From Streptococcus suis (GTDB lineage: Bacteria; Bacillota; Bacilli; Lactobacillales; Streptococcaceae): a DNA stretch of 64,000 bases. Positions 47,937 through 56,251 of this stretch are shown here, in pieces. The translations under genes and the position numbers were made by a program. Where the stretch lies: NCBI RefSeq assembly GCF_902702775.1, contig NZ_LR738724.1, forward strand, positions 744,001 to 808,000, read 5' to 3'. Below the pieces are notes generated by a model. That model ran no database searches. It was not told the DNA's origin and saw nothing but the letters and a program-made list of their open reading frames with translations. Position 1 is the first letter of the stretch. Each line of letters begins with the position of its first letter.

Positions 47937-49571
47937 ATGGTATATACAAAGCACAAACGTATATAGGCGGAACGTAGTCTAAAAAATGGAATCAAGTATA
48001 TCATAAACGATAGTAAAACCACTTTAGATTATCATGTAGACAATGATCCACCGTATCCAACACAGCTAACACCAGATGGAGAAATTGTTACACAATTGGT
48101 GTCTGGGCACATGGTGATGGACTTGGCTGGTGCAGGTAGCGAGTTCCTTCAGGTGAAACAAATGGCCAACCTTCAAAAGGGGCGGCCACGTGATTATCAC
48201 CTGCAAAAAGAAGACATGGTTTTGGCACATCACCTAATACAATCCTTCTCACCTGACGATGCCTTGACCCCAGAAGAAATACACGAACTGGGGCGGCAAA
48301 CGGTATTGGAATTGACGGGAGGCAACCATGCGTTTGTCATTGCGACACATATTGACCAAGACCACATACATAATCACATCTACTTTAACTCAACAAATGA
48401 AGTGACCCTCAATCAGTTTCGTTGGCAAAAAGGCACTAAGAGAAATTTTGAAAAAATTTCTGGTCGATTAGCAGATATTGCTGGTGCAAAAGTCATTGAT
48501 CGACAAACTAAATTTTTCAACCATACTCAATATCAAGCCTACCAAAAGCAGAATGTTTTTAAGAATGAGATTAAGTCAAGACTAGAGTTTCTCCTCAAGC
48601 ACTCCACCTCCTTAGAGGATTTCAAACTCAAAGCACAACAACTAGACCTAGCTGTTGACTTTTCTGGAAAGTATGCCACCTACAGATTGTTGGACCAACC
48701 TCAAGAGAGGAATCGACGGGACGATAAACTCTCAAAAAAGGGGCGGTACTCACTAGAAAGTATTTCTAAGCGTGTTGGATTGAATCAAGTGGTCTATCCC
48801 TTGCAGCTTATCAAAGAAACGTATGACAAGCAACAAGCAGAGAAAGAGCAAGACTTTGAAATGAGACTTGTTATTGAACCTTGGCAAGTTGACCAGGTGA
48901 CTAAGACAGGTATCTATGTCGAGGTAGATTATGGACTTAGAAACCAGGGGACAATCAAAATTCCTCATCGTTGTGTTGATCAGTTAGAAGATGGACGGTA
49001 TGAATTATTTGTCAAGCGGACGGACTTCTTTTACTTTATCAATCCTGATCAAGCAGATAAAAATAAATTTGTTAGAGGAGATACTTTGCTGAAGCAACTG
49101 TCCTATCATAATGGAGAGTACATCCTCAATCGGAACCCAAATATCAGTAAGCTAGATCAACTCTTGAAAGAGTTTGATTACCTCTCAAAACATAACGTGA
49201 CGGACAGTAAACAGTTCCAAGAGTTAGGAAAATCCTACCTTGAGCAGCTAGACCAAGTAGAACAAGTCTTAGAAAAAATTGATCTAGCTATCGCTAAACA
49301 TCACAAGGTCATTGCCAGTTTAGAAGCGTACCAGTTGGAAGGAGGGACTAACCGCCTGTTGGCCAAGGAAAATTTAGAGGCTATGGGAGTGTCTCCACAA
49401 TTATCACCTGATGTAGTCAAGAAGGAGATAACTGAATTAACTGTTGAACGAAATGCTCTGAGAGATAAATTCGATCACCTAACCAAAGGATTGAAAGAGT
49501 ACAAAGAAGTGAAGGACAACAGTTATATCAGAAGCAGCAAAAAGGAGCGGGAAGAAGAACGTGAAAAATAG
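47937..49571 (+). pseudogene. MobP-type relaxase with early in-frame TAG stop
   Basis: From ATG 47937 the frame reads MVYTKHKRI, then TAG (47964-47966), then AERSLKNGIKYIINDSKTT... on to 49571, 544 codons without another stop. The start and family content fit Relaxase/mobilisation nuclease proteins: the likely catalytic Tyr is Tyr21 (KYIIND), just after the stop; the metal site is HIDQDHIHNH (about 133-142). The remaining open frame can begin only near 48096-48108, after the tyrosine and with no ribosome site. The gene is therefore broken as read, unless the stop is suppressed or a sequence error. Everything downstream looks intact. Confidence 0.85.
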
Positions 49572-49574
49572 TTT

Positions 49575-49624
49575 ATAATTATATTTATAAATATATTTAC
49601 AAATATAATTATAAATGATATAAT
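49575..49624 (+). promoter_or_regulatory. parA promoter region with two ATAATTATA sites
   Basis: TTTACA (49596-49601), 17 bp, TATAAT (49619-49624). ATAATTATA at 49575-49583 and 49605-49613 flank the -35, a layout typical of partition autorepression. TATAAT also occurs inside both sites, so the true -10 is uncertain. Confidence 0.5.
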
Positions 49625-49637
49625 AGATTGGAGAACA

Positions 49638-50435
49638 ATGAATATGAAAATTGTAAGTTTCGCAGCAATTAAAGGTGGTGTTGGAAAAACTACCTTGGCA
49701 TTTAATTATGGAGAATACCTGGCAGCATCAGGCAAGAAGGTCCTCTTTATTGACCTAGATCACCAGTGTAACCTCTCGCAGATTTACAATGTCTATGATA
49801 ATGAGAAGACAGTTGGGAATGTCTTTCTCGGGCGTGGAGAGGTTACTATCCTTGAAGTAAAGGAGAACATCTCTCTGATTGCTGGCTCAATGAATTTGGA
49901 TTGGATAGAAGCAAGTCTTGAACATAAAACCAACAAGGATATGTTGCTCTATATGTGGCTAGAAGATAACTATGAAAAGTATAATCTAGGTCAATTCGAC
50001 TATATCATCATTGATTGTCGTCCAGACTTTTCTATAGCGACTAAAAATGCGATTGCCGTCAGTCACTCTGTGATTAGTCCTATTATTCCTAGCGACTTTG
50101 GATACCAGGCAAAATTCAACATCATGAATCGAATTGAAGAATTTAGACAAACAGCTATTAACTTTCAGACTAGAGAAAGTTATATCACGGCCAAGTTACT
50201 CTTTGTCGCCAATATGATTAAGCACAACACAAATTCTTCCCGAGAGCTATTGGACAGAATTGAAAGTGATGACGATATGATCGGTATTATTCCAGCTAAA
50301 GAATTGTTTAACCGCTCTACTCTGGATAAAGTATCACTTGCAGAAATGAAGGAAGAGGAGCAGCTTTACCATAAGCACAAAAAATTCTTTGATGACTTAG
50401 ACTTTACCTTCGCTGGTATTTCTGATAAAATATAA
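49638..50435 (+). CDS. parA: ParA-family partition ATPase
   Basis: A 265-residue Walker-type ATPase for segregation of the replicating element. Deviant Walker A is KGGVGKTT (residues 12-19), with LFIDLDHQCNLSQ (Walker A') and YIIIDCRPDFS (Walker B). GGAGAAC lies before the ATG. A small partner gene follows after 43 bp with another ATAATTACA site. Together with RepA_N this points to a plasmid-like stage. Confidence 0.92.
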   Translation: MNMKIVSFAAIKGGVGKTTLAFNYGEYLAASGKKVLFIDLDHQCNLSQIYNVYDNEKTVGNVFLGRGEVTILEVKENISLIAGSMNLDWIEASLEHKTNKDMLLYMWLEDNYEKYNLGQFDYIIIDCRPDFSIATKNAIAVSHSVISPIIPSDFGYQAKFNIMNRIEEFRQTAINFQTRESYITAKLLFVANMIKHNTNSSRELLDRIESDDDMIGIIPAKELFNRSTLDKVSLAEMKEEEQLYHKHKKFFDDLDFTFAGISDKI

Positions 50436-50437
50436 AT

Positions 50438-50446
50438 ATAATTACA
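50438..50446. promoter_or_regulatory. ATAATTACA site between parA and its partner gene
   Basis: Same core as at 29332 and 49575; lies 32 bp before the partner gene start. Confidence 0.35.
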
Positions 50447-50478
50447 AATACAAATAGATTTATATTTAGGAGAAAACG

Positions 50479-50685
50479 ATGGCATTTGAACCAAAGCAGA
50501 ATGAGATCCGCCAAGCACTAACAAAACCAGAAATTAAGACTACAAATGCGGCGGTACACGAAACCAAGAAGCAATATCAATTTATGTTGACCCCAACACA
50601 TCGTGAGAAACTTAGACAGGCTTCCCAGGAGAGAGGCTACAGGTCTGACTCTGCTTTACTGGCAGACTTGATAGAAAATCTATAA
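50479..50685 (+). CDS. Small DNA-binding-like partner of ParA
   Basis: A 68-residue basic protein. The C-terminal half (QYQFMLTPTHREKLRQASQERGYRS...) has the strand-helix-helix pattern of ribbon-helix-helix partition proteins (ParB/omega type), with a flexible N-terminal tail as expected for activating ParA. TTTAGGAGAAAAC precedes the ATG. The ATAATTRYA sites before and after it are its likely targets (inference). Confidence 0.65.
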   Translation: MAFEPKQNEIRQALTKPEIKTTNAAVHETKKQYQFMLTPTHREKLRQASQERGYRSDSALLADLIENL

Positions 50686-50699
50686 ATGCAAATATAAAC

Positions 50700-50708
50700 A
50701 TAATTGCA
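50700..50708. promoter_or_regulatory. ATAATTGCA site after the ParA partner gene
   Basis: Variant of the same 9-bp core, 15 bp beyond the stop codon, followed by more AT-rich sequence and a terminator. Confidence 0.3.
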
Positions 50709-50735
50709 TTTGTGGATATATTTATAAGATTATAA

Positions 50736-50763
50736 CCCTTTCCTTTTGGAGAGGGCTTTTTAT
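50736..50763 (+). terminator. Terminator of the par operon
   Basis: CCCTTTCC / GGAGAGGG (50736-50743, 50748-50755), TTTT loop, then a T run. Confidence 0.85.
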
Positions 50764-50788
50764 TTTGCTCAAAAACGAATAAAATAGT

Positions 50789-52135
50789 ATGATGAACAAT
50801 TTTGTAATTGATGAGAGAGAATTATTAGCAGAGTTTCGGGAGAATACCCAGGAGCGATTCCTGAAATATATTGAGCAGTACGAAGCTTATATAGCACCAA
50901 TCATGAGAGCTAACGGCTATCGGCGGATTAACCAAGTAGAACGGACAGTCTTATTCACCTTTGGGGAAGTTACCTTTTCCAGAAGCCGTTGGACCAATGG
51001 TGTACGCACAAGAATTCCAATCGATGAGAAATTAGGGCTTAGAAAGCATACCCGATTTTCGAGAGAGTTGCTTTATTATGTTTCAAAGTTGTCAACTATG
51101 TTATCCTATCGACAAGTAGGAATAGTGATTGAAACCTGCCTTGGATTCCACGTGACTAAAGACACTGTACTTAAGGCTATCAAGGAAGCAGGAGAATTGC
51201 TCAAACAAAGAGAAGAATGTCATATAAATAAGCCAAGTAACGAACTTCAAAAGATAAAGAGTAAGTTCATCTATGTTGAGGGTGACGGGGTTATGGTTAA
51301 ATGCACAGAAAAGGCAGACGAGCGTAGGAATCGGGAATTATCCCATTTTGTAGTCCATACAGGTCGAAAGCAGATTAGTCCCAACAGATATATGCTTGAA
51401 AACAAAAAAGAGATTGTCCATATCAATTACAATCAAGCTAAGGATGACTTGTTGGACTATCTCTATAATCATTTTGAAATAACACCAGAAACTGTTCTAA
51501 TTACAAACTCGGATAATGGTAAAGGCTATACAAGACGCATCTTCCTTGAGATAGCCAAAGCTCTTGGAATAAAAAGGCATGAACACTTTTGGGATGCTTA
51601 CCATGTGGACGAGAAAATTAGGACTATCCTTAAAAATTATCCTGAAGAATTGACGGATAGGCTATTGGCTGCCAAATACTCTCATAACAAGTCAGATGCA
51701 GAAGTTGTATTTGATACGTGTGAAGCTATGGCTGAGAATGAGGAGGAAGTGGCTAAACTTCTGCATTTTAAGTATAAGTTTTTGAAGAGATTTAGTCAGA
51801 CTAAGTCTGCTGCATTAAGAGGACTACCAACACATTCTTTAGGTATTATGGAATCACAGCATAGGAAACTAACCTACCGGATGAAGAAGAGGGGGATGTA
51901 CTGGTCAGAAAACGGAGCTTGTACTATGGCTCGAATGATACTACTAGATCGACTAGAGGATTTACGTGACTTATTTTTTGGAGAGTGGCAGAACTATAGT
52001 TATGGTAGAGGGATGTCGGGTGGAGAGGTAAAAAAATTACTGCCTAATGAAACAGATCATAGTTTATTAAAAATTTTTAAGCAACCGAAAAAAGGTCAAC
52101 TACGAGGGCTTATGAAGTTAAACCGAACACGCTAA
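50789..52135 (+). CDS. ISLre2-family DDE transposase (TnGBS-type)
   Basis: A 448-residue transposase of the ISLre2/UPF0236 group: N-terminal helical DNA-binding part (GEVTFSRSRWTNG, TRFSRELLYYVSKLSTMLSYRQ), catalytic core with YVEGDGVMVK (first Asp) and TNSDNGKGYTR (second Asp), and a C-terminal helical region with HSLGIMESQHRK (candidate Glu). In TnGBS elements a transposase of this kind replaces the integrase and moves the whole ICE. It is the last gene before the right end and the only integration gene seen. The start has no strong ribosome site; two adjacent ATGs are possible. Confidence 0.88.
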   Translation: MMNNFVIDERELLAEFRENTQERFLKYIEQYEAYIAPIMRANGYRRINQVERTVLFTFGEVTFSRSRWTNGVRTRIPIDEKLGLRKHTRFSRELLYYVSKLSTMLSYRQVGIVIETCLGFHVTKDTVLKAIKEAGELLKQREECHINKPSNELQKIKSKFIYVEGDGVMVKCTEKADERRNRELSHFVVHTGRKQISPNRYMLENKKEIVHINYNQAKDDLLDYLYNHFEITPETVLITNSDNGKGYTRRIFLEIAKALGIKRHEHFWDAYHVDEKIRTILKNYPEELTDRLLAAKYSHNKSDAEVVFDTCEAMAENEEEVAKLLHFKYKFLKRFSQTKSAALRGLPTHSLGIMESQHRKLTYRMKKRGMYWSENGACTMARMILLDRLEDLRDLFFGEWQNYSYGRGMSGGEVKKLLPNETDHSLLKIFKQPKKGQLRGLMKLNRTR

Positions 52136-52173
52136 AAGTAGAGCATTTTTAGTGTTTTTTGGCATATTCTCGA

Positions 52174-52202
52174 TTGCATTATCATTAATAATGTGCTATA
52201 AT
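52174..52202 (+). promoter_or_regulatory. Sigma-A promoter just outside the ICE right end
   Basis: TTGCAT (52174-52179), 17 bp, TATAAT (52197-52202). It reads into the small RNA at about 52209 and marks the target preference of the element. Confidence 0.7.
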
Positions 52203-52208
52203 GATTGT

Positions 52209-52358
52209 ATCAAAAATCAAAAAAGGTGTAGGAACGGGAATTCCTACACCACCGATTAAGACAAGTGGGCCTTGCTTAATCAGCCATAGCTTATTGTAGC
52301 ATAAAGAAAACAATATCGTCAAGGCTGATACAAGGAAAAAATACTTGTATCGGCTTTT
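52209..52358 (+). ncRNA. Candidate structured small RNA of about 150 nt
   Basis: Begins 7 nt after the TATAAT. Contains hairpin GGTGTAGGAA / TTCCTACACC (52226-52250), a second hairpin pairing GATTAAG with CTTAATC and CAAG with CTTG (52254-52281), and an intrinsic terminator GCTGATACAAG / CTTGTATCGGC with a T run (52324-52358). No convincing coding frame after the start point. No known family recognised. Confidence 0.6.
52215..52286 (-). ncRNA. Candidate antisense RNA of about 70 nt
   Basis: On the minus strand TTGACG (52317-52322), 18 bp, TACAAT (52293-52298) predict a start near 52286. Transcription would end at the GGTGTAGG hairpin followed by T6 (52225 down to 52220). The product is fully complementary to the 5' half of the plus-strand RNA. 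Confidence 0.45.
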
Positions 52359-52460
52359 TTTGAAAAAAATCGGTAGTGAGAAATCTCTGTCAACGCTTGT
52401 ATTATAAGAGGTATTGGCAAATCTCAAAAATTTAGACACATACCTTAGAATTAAAAAATA

Positions 52461-52489
52461 TTGACAAATGAGTTGAATCATAGTAAAAT
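52461..52489 (+). promoter_or_regulatory. Promoter of rpsU
   Basis: TTGACA (52461-52466), 17 bp, TAAAAT (52484-52489); consensus -35, 35 bp before the start codon. Confidence 0.75.
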
Positions 52490-52523
52490 GATAAAGACTT
52501 TGAAATTGAGGGGAGTGAAAATA

Positions 52524-52700
52524 ATGTCAAAAACAGTAGTACGCAAGAACGAATCACTTGATGATGCTCTTCGTCGTTTCAAACGTGCGGTTACTAAAGC
52601 TGGTACTCTTCAAGAAACACGCAAACGCGAATTCTACGAAAAACCATCTGTAAAACGTAAACGTAAATCAGAAGCAGCTCGCAAGCGTAAAAAATTCTAA
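52524..52700 (+). CDS. rpsU: 30S ribosomal protein S21
   Basis: A 58-residue very basic protein: [20 protein letters not shown] and a [15 protein letters not shown] tail, full family length. I start it at the ATG behind GAGGGGAGTG. In many Firmicutes rpsU, dnaG and rpoD are neighbours; here galE and mscL lie between. Confidence 0.97.
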
Positions 52701-52710
52701 TTGAATTTGA

Positions 52711-52733
52711 AAACGGCCGAAAGGCTGTTTTTT
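52711..52733 (+). terminator. Terminator after rpsU
   Basis: AAACGGCC / GGCTGTTT stem (one G-T pair), GAAA loop, T run. Confidence 0.85.
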
Positions 52734-52804
52734 GTTTACTTTTTACAACAGGTAACATATAATAGGGATATAGAATTTTTGTCCAGGTGAAAAGGAGTAA
52801 AGAG

Positions 52805-53821
52805 ATGAGTATCTTAGTTACTGGCGGTGCAGGTTATATTGGTAGTCATACGGTTGTCGAATTGTTAAATTTAGGTAAAGAAGTAGTAATTGTTGACAAT
52901 TTATCTAATGCAAGCATCCAGGTATTGGATCGTATTGAAGAAATTACAGGAAAGAGACCGACCTTCTATCAGCTAGACGTAGCAGATAAACAGGGATTGC
53001 GTCAGGTATTCGAGAAAGAAAATATCGAGTCAGCGATCCATTTTGCTGCATTTAAGGCAGTAGGAGAATCAGTTCAAAAACCTGGTGCTTATTACGAAAA
53101 TAATATCATGTCCATTCTCTCATTGGTTGAAGTGATGGCTGAGTTTGATGTGAAGAAAATCGTCTTTTCATCTAGTGCGACTGTTTATGGCAGTTTTAAT
53201 CCCTCTCCTTATCAAGAGGATATGCCAGTAGGAGTTCCAACAAGCCCGTATGGTCAAACGAAAGTCATGTGTGAACAGATTCTTCGCGACATTTATGTTT
53301 CTGATCCAGATTGGTCTATTTCGTTGTTGCGCTATTTCAATCCAATTGGAGCTCATGAGTCAGGCTTGATTGGGGAAGATCCATCAGGCATTCCAAATAA
53401 TTTGATGCCATTTGTAGCTCAGGTAGCAGTTGGTAAACGTGAATTTCTCAATATTTTTGGAAATGCATACGATACGCCAGATGGGACTTGTGTACGAGAC
53501 TATATCCATGTTGTTGATTTGGCCAAAGGACACGTACGAGCATTAGAAAAATTAGATGAAGCTAATCAGGTTTATACCTATAACCTAGGTTCTGGTCAAG
53601 GAACAAGTGTCTTAGAATTGGTAAATACTTTCATTCAAGTAACAGGTGTAGATGTTCCGTATCGCTTTGCGCCAAATCGAGCAGGAGACCTTCCGTCCTT
53701 TTATGCTAATGCAGACAAAGCTCTGGCTGAACTCAACTGGAAAACAGAAAAAACAATTGAAGATATGTGTCGCGATACGTGGAACTGGCAATCGAAAAAT
53801 CCAAATGGATACGAAGGATAA
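52805..53821 (+). CDS. galE: UDP-glucose 4-epimerase
   Basis: A 338-residue short-chain dehydrogenase family enzyme interconverting UDP-glucose and UDP-galactose. NAD-binding GGAGYIGSHT lies near the start, the catalytic SSSATVYG and YGQTK(V) (Tyr-x3-Lys) in the middle, and RYFNPIGAHESGLIGEDP after. I begin at the ATG with AAGGAGTAAAG upstream, since the longer in-frame start lies on that ribosome site. Promoter: TATAAT at 52758-52763. No other Leloir genes are adjacent. Confidence 0.95.
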   Translation: MSILVTGGAGYIGSHTVVELLNLGKEVVIVDNLSNASIQVLDRIEEITGKRPTFYQLDVADKQGLRQVFEKENIESAIHFAAFKAVGESVQKPGAYYENNIMSILSLVEVMAEFDVKKIVFSSSATVYGSFNPSPYQEDMPVGVPTSPYGQTKVMCEQILRDIYVSDPDWSISLLRYFNPIGAHESGLIGEDPSGIPNNLMPFVAQVAVGKREFLNIFGNAYDTPDGTCVRDYIHVVDLAKGHVRALEKLDEANQVYTYNLGSGQGTSVLELVNTFIQVTGVDVPYRFAPNRAGDLPSFYANADKALAELNWKTEKTIEDMCRDTWNWQSKNPNGYEG

Positions 53822-53824
53822 GAA

Positions 53825-53856
53825 AAGATGTGAGTGGAGGCTCACATCTTATTTTT
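53825..53856 (+). terminator. Terminator after galE
   Basis: Perfect 10-bp stem AAGATGTGAG / CTCACATCTT, 6-nt loop, ATTTTT. Confidence 0.9.
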
Positions 53857-53870
53857 GTAATTATGGAAGA

Positions 53871-53898
53871 GAAAAACAGGTATGGAGACCTGTTTTTC
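53871..53898 (-). terminator. Terminator of mscL (bidirectional form)
   Basis: Perfect 11-bp stem GAAAAACAGGT / ACCTGTTTTTC around ATGGAG; on the minus strand it lies just after the mscL stop. Confidence 0.75.
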
Positions 53899-53911
53899 AA
53901 TATATTATTGA

Positions 53912-54277
53912 TTATTTTTTCAATAAATCGCGGATTTCTGCAAGCAATTCTTCTTGAGTTGGTCCAGCTGGAGCTGGCTCTTCAACCTTCTTAGGCATTG
54001 CTTTCTCAGCTGCTTTAACAACGAAGAACATTGAAGTTCCGATAATCAAGAAGTTGATAACAGCGCTCAAGAAGCTACCGTACTTAACACCGTTCCAAGC
54101 AAGATCAGCGATGTTTTGAACGTTTGCTGCTTTCAAAGCAGGGTTTAAGATCAACGGAGTGATGATGTCATCAACAAAAGAAGTGATGATAGCGCCAAAC
54201 GCACCACCAATTACAACCGCAACAGCAAGGTCAACAATGTTCCCGCGGAACAAGAAATTTTTCAATTCTTTCAACAT
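53912..54277 (-). CDS. mscL: Large-conductance mechanosensitive channel MscL
   Basis: A 121-residue channel that opens under high membrane tension to release solutes. Features: amphipathic start MLKELKNFLFRGN, TM1 with VDLAVAVVIGGAFGAIITSF, a periplasmic loop, TM2 (FLIIGTSMFFVVKA) and a charged C-terminal helix (EELLAEIRDLLKK). Promoter on the minus strand: TTGTAA-16-TATAAT (54344 down to 54317). Convergent with galE. Confidence 0.96.
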   Translation of the reverse strand: MLKELKNFLFRGNIVDLAVAVVIGGAFGAIITSFVDDIITPLILNPALKAANVQNIADLAWNGVKYGSFLSAVINFLIIGTSMFFVVKAAEKAMPKKVEEPAPAGPTQEELLAEIRDLLKK

Positions 54278-54316
54278 ATCCTAAATATGTCCTTTCATAA
54301 ATATTTTACTTAACCT

Positions 54317-54344
54317 ATTATACCCATAAAAAAATATTTTACAA
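54317..54344 (-). promoter_or_regulatory. Promoter of mscL
   Basis: Minus strand TTGTAA (54344-54339), 16 bp, TATAAT (54322-54317). Confidence 0.65.
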
Positions 54345-54362
54345 GCAATTTGTTTTAGAAAT

Positions 54363-54391
54363 TTTACATTTTCCCGTATTTAGTATACAAT
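54363..54391 (+). promoter_or_regulatory. Promoter of the dnaG-rpoD operon
   Basis: TTTACA (54363-54368), 17 bp, TACAAT (54386-54391); leader of about 60 nt before the dnaG start. Confidence 0.65.
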
Positions 54392-54458
54392 AGAGTATGT
54401 TAAACTAAGGGAAGAGTGTTCACTTTTTAAATTAGCTAGTATGATATGAGGAGGGAAT

Positions 54459-56249
54459 GTGCTTTCAAAGGATAAAATTACTGAAATAAAACAAGCTCTC
54501 AATATCGTTGACGTTATTGGTGAAACGGTTGCTTTGACTAAGGCCGGACGTAATTATGTCGGTCTTTGCCCTTTTCATGGGGAGAAAACCCCGTCTTTCA
54601 ATGTGATTGAAGACAAGCAGTTCTACCATTGTTTTGGATGTGGTAAGTCCGGAGATGTATTCAAGTTTGTCGAAGAAGTTCGTGGTGTTTCTTTTGCGGA
54701 TGCGGCAGCTATCTTAGCTGAGAAGGCAGGTTTTCAAGTAGATGTAACTCCTTCCTATCATCAAGAGGAGAAAAGGGTTAGTCCGCATCAGGTCCTGTAT
54801 GATATTCATCGGGATGCCGCAAAGTTTTATCATGCCCTTTTGATGACAACCAAAATGGGTGAGGAAGCTAGAGCTTATCTACACCAACGTGGCTTGACAG
54901 ATGATGTCATAAAAACATTCCAGCTAGGCTTAGCTCCGGCCGAACAGAATATTCTTTACCAAAAACTATCAGGTCAATATGACGAAGAAAGTCTATTGAA
55001 TTCGGGTTTGTTCAATCCAAGTGAGAATAATATTATTTATGACGCCTTTCAAGCTAGGATTATTTTCCCCTTGGCGGATGAATATGGTCGAATTGTAGCT
55101 TTTTCAGGTCGGATTTGGACCGAAGAAGATCGAAACAATAAACAATTAGCTAAGTATAAAAACTCTCGTAGTACTGCGATTTTCAATAAAAGCTATGAAT
55201 TGTATCATTTAGACAAGGCTAAAGCGGTTATTAAGAAGCAACGTGAAGCCTATCTCATGGAAGGTTTTCTAGATGTTATTGCTGCTCATCGTGTAGGGAT
55301 TGATAATGCAGTGGCTTCCATGGGAACAGCTTTGACAAGAGAGCATGTTGCACACCTAGCTAAGTTTTGTAAGAAAATTGTTCTGACTTATGATGGGGAT
55401 AAGGCTGGACAGGCAGCTACCATGAAGGCGCTGGACGAATTACAAGATTTTCAGGTTGAAATCGTGAGCTTGCCAGATAATATGGACCCAGATGAATTTT
55501 TGCAGAAAAATTCGGAAGAAGCCTTGCAACAGGTTTTAACCAAGTCACGAATCAGCGATGTAGAATTTTTGATTCAATACTTGAAACCTGAAAATCCTGA
55601 CAATCTACAAATGCAGATTGAGTTTGTAGATAAGATTGCACCAATTATTGCCAAAGTATCATCCATTACAGCTCAAAATTCTTATATTTATAAGGTGGCG
55701 GATTTACTTTCTGACTTTGATTATAATCAGGTGGAACAGGCAGTAAATGCTGTTCGTCTGAACCAGCGCCAGGAGAGAACACAACAGGTATTTCAATCAC
55801 AGACTGGTCAGTCTTATTTGCCACCAGTCCAAACGATTGCTCGTATAACGAGTCTTATTCGAACAGAAAACCATTTACTTTATCGGATGGTTGAACATCC
55901 TTATATTCTCAATGAGTTCCGTTTACGAGAAGATTTTTATTTTGCGACGCCAGAATTGCAAGCTATTTATGATATGTTAAAAAAATCTGGGGAAATTACC
56001 AGTTTTGAACTATCACAGTTGAACGATTCCGCTCAACAGGCTTGGTATCGTATGCAGGAAGAACGTTTACCTAATGAAGTGTCTCCACACGAAATCGAAG
56101 AATTAGAAATTCGGCGAGACAAGGAATTGTTAAAGAAGGAGAACCAGCACCTAGCACGGAAAATCCGTGAACATTCCCATGTGGGAAATGCAGATATTGC
56201 CCTCGATGAGTTGCAAAAACTCCTCGATAGAAGAAGACAAATGGAGTAA
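54459..56249 (+). CDS. dnaG: DNA primase
   Basis: A 596-residue primase that lays RNA primers for replication. Zinc-binding residues are Cys37, His40, Cys58 and Cys61 ([20 protein letters not shown]). The Toprim core includes [17 protein letters not shown] and [11 protein letters not shown], and a DnaB-binding helical C-terminus follows. It starts with GTG, supported by GAGGAGGG upstream. Two bp separate it from rpoD, the macromolecular-synthesis operon order. Confidence 0.96.
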   Translation: MLSKDKITEIKQALNIVDVIGETVALTKAGRNYVGLCPFHGEKTPSFNVIEDKQFYHCFGCGKSGDVFKFVEEVRGVSFADAAAILAEKAGFQVDVTPSYHQEEKRVSPHQVLYDIHRDAAKFYHALLMTTKMGEEARAYLHQRGLTDDVIKTFQLGLAPAEQNILYQKLSGQYDEESLLNSGLFNPSENNIIYDAFQARIIFPLADEYGRIVAFSGRIWTEEDRNNKQLAKYKNSRSTAIFNKSYELYHLDKAKAVIKKQREAYLMEGFLDVIAAHRVGIDNAVASMGTALTREHVAHLAKFCKKIVLTYDGDKAGQAATMKALDELQDFQVEIVSLPDNMDPDEFLQKNSEEALQQVLTKSRISDVEFLIQYLKPENPDNLQMQIEFVDKIAPIIAKVSSITAQNSYIYKVADLLSDFDYNQVEQAVNAVRLNQRQERTQQVFQSQTGQSYLPPVQTIARITSLIRTENHLLYRMVEHPYILNEFRLREDFYFATPELQAIYDMLKKSGEITSFELSQLNDSAQQAWYRMQEERLPNEVSPHEIEELEIRRDKELLKKENQHLARKIREHSHVGNADIALDELQKLLDRRRQME

Positions 56250-56251
56250 AT

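Larger units (their letters stand above)
17487..52168 (+). mobile_element. TnGBS-like integrative conjugative element (boundaries approximate)
   Basis: A 34.7-kb block carries a RepA_N initiator, ParA, MobC and relaxase, a Prg/Pcf-like secretion system with VirD4, surface proteins of the pCF10/TnGBS kind (SEC10/PgrA, antigen I/II), and an ISLre2-family DDE transposase but no tyrosine or serine integrase. That combination defines the TnGBS family, which inserts upstream of sigma-A promoters. The right end lies just upstream of a TTGCAT-17-TATAAT promoter (52174-52202). CATATT occurs at both borders (17487-17492 and 52163-52168) and could be the core of a decayed target duplication. Imperfect end similarity (GAGAATTTG at 17520 and its inverse ending at 52171) gives an alternative boundary. 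Content is certain; exact ends are not. Confidence 0.8.

Noticed and set aside
52201..52299. Possible 32-residue plus-strand peptide from an ATG at 52201
   Set aside because: The ATG lies inside the -10 box, upstream of the expected start point, so it would not be on the transcript.
52185..52481. 98-codon minus-strand frame next to rpsU
   Set aside because: Crosses the rpsU promoter and both small-RNA hairpins; no ribosome site. The structure is better explained by RNA.
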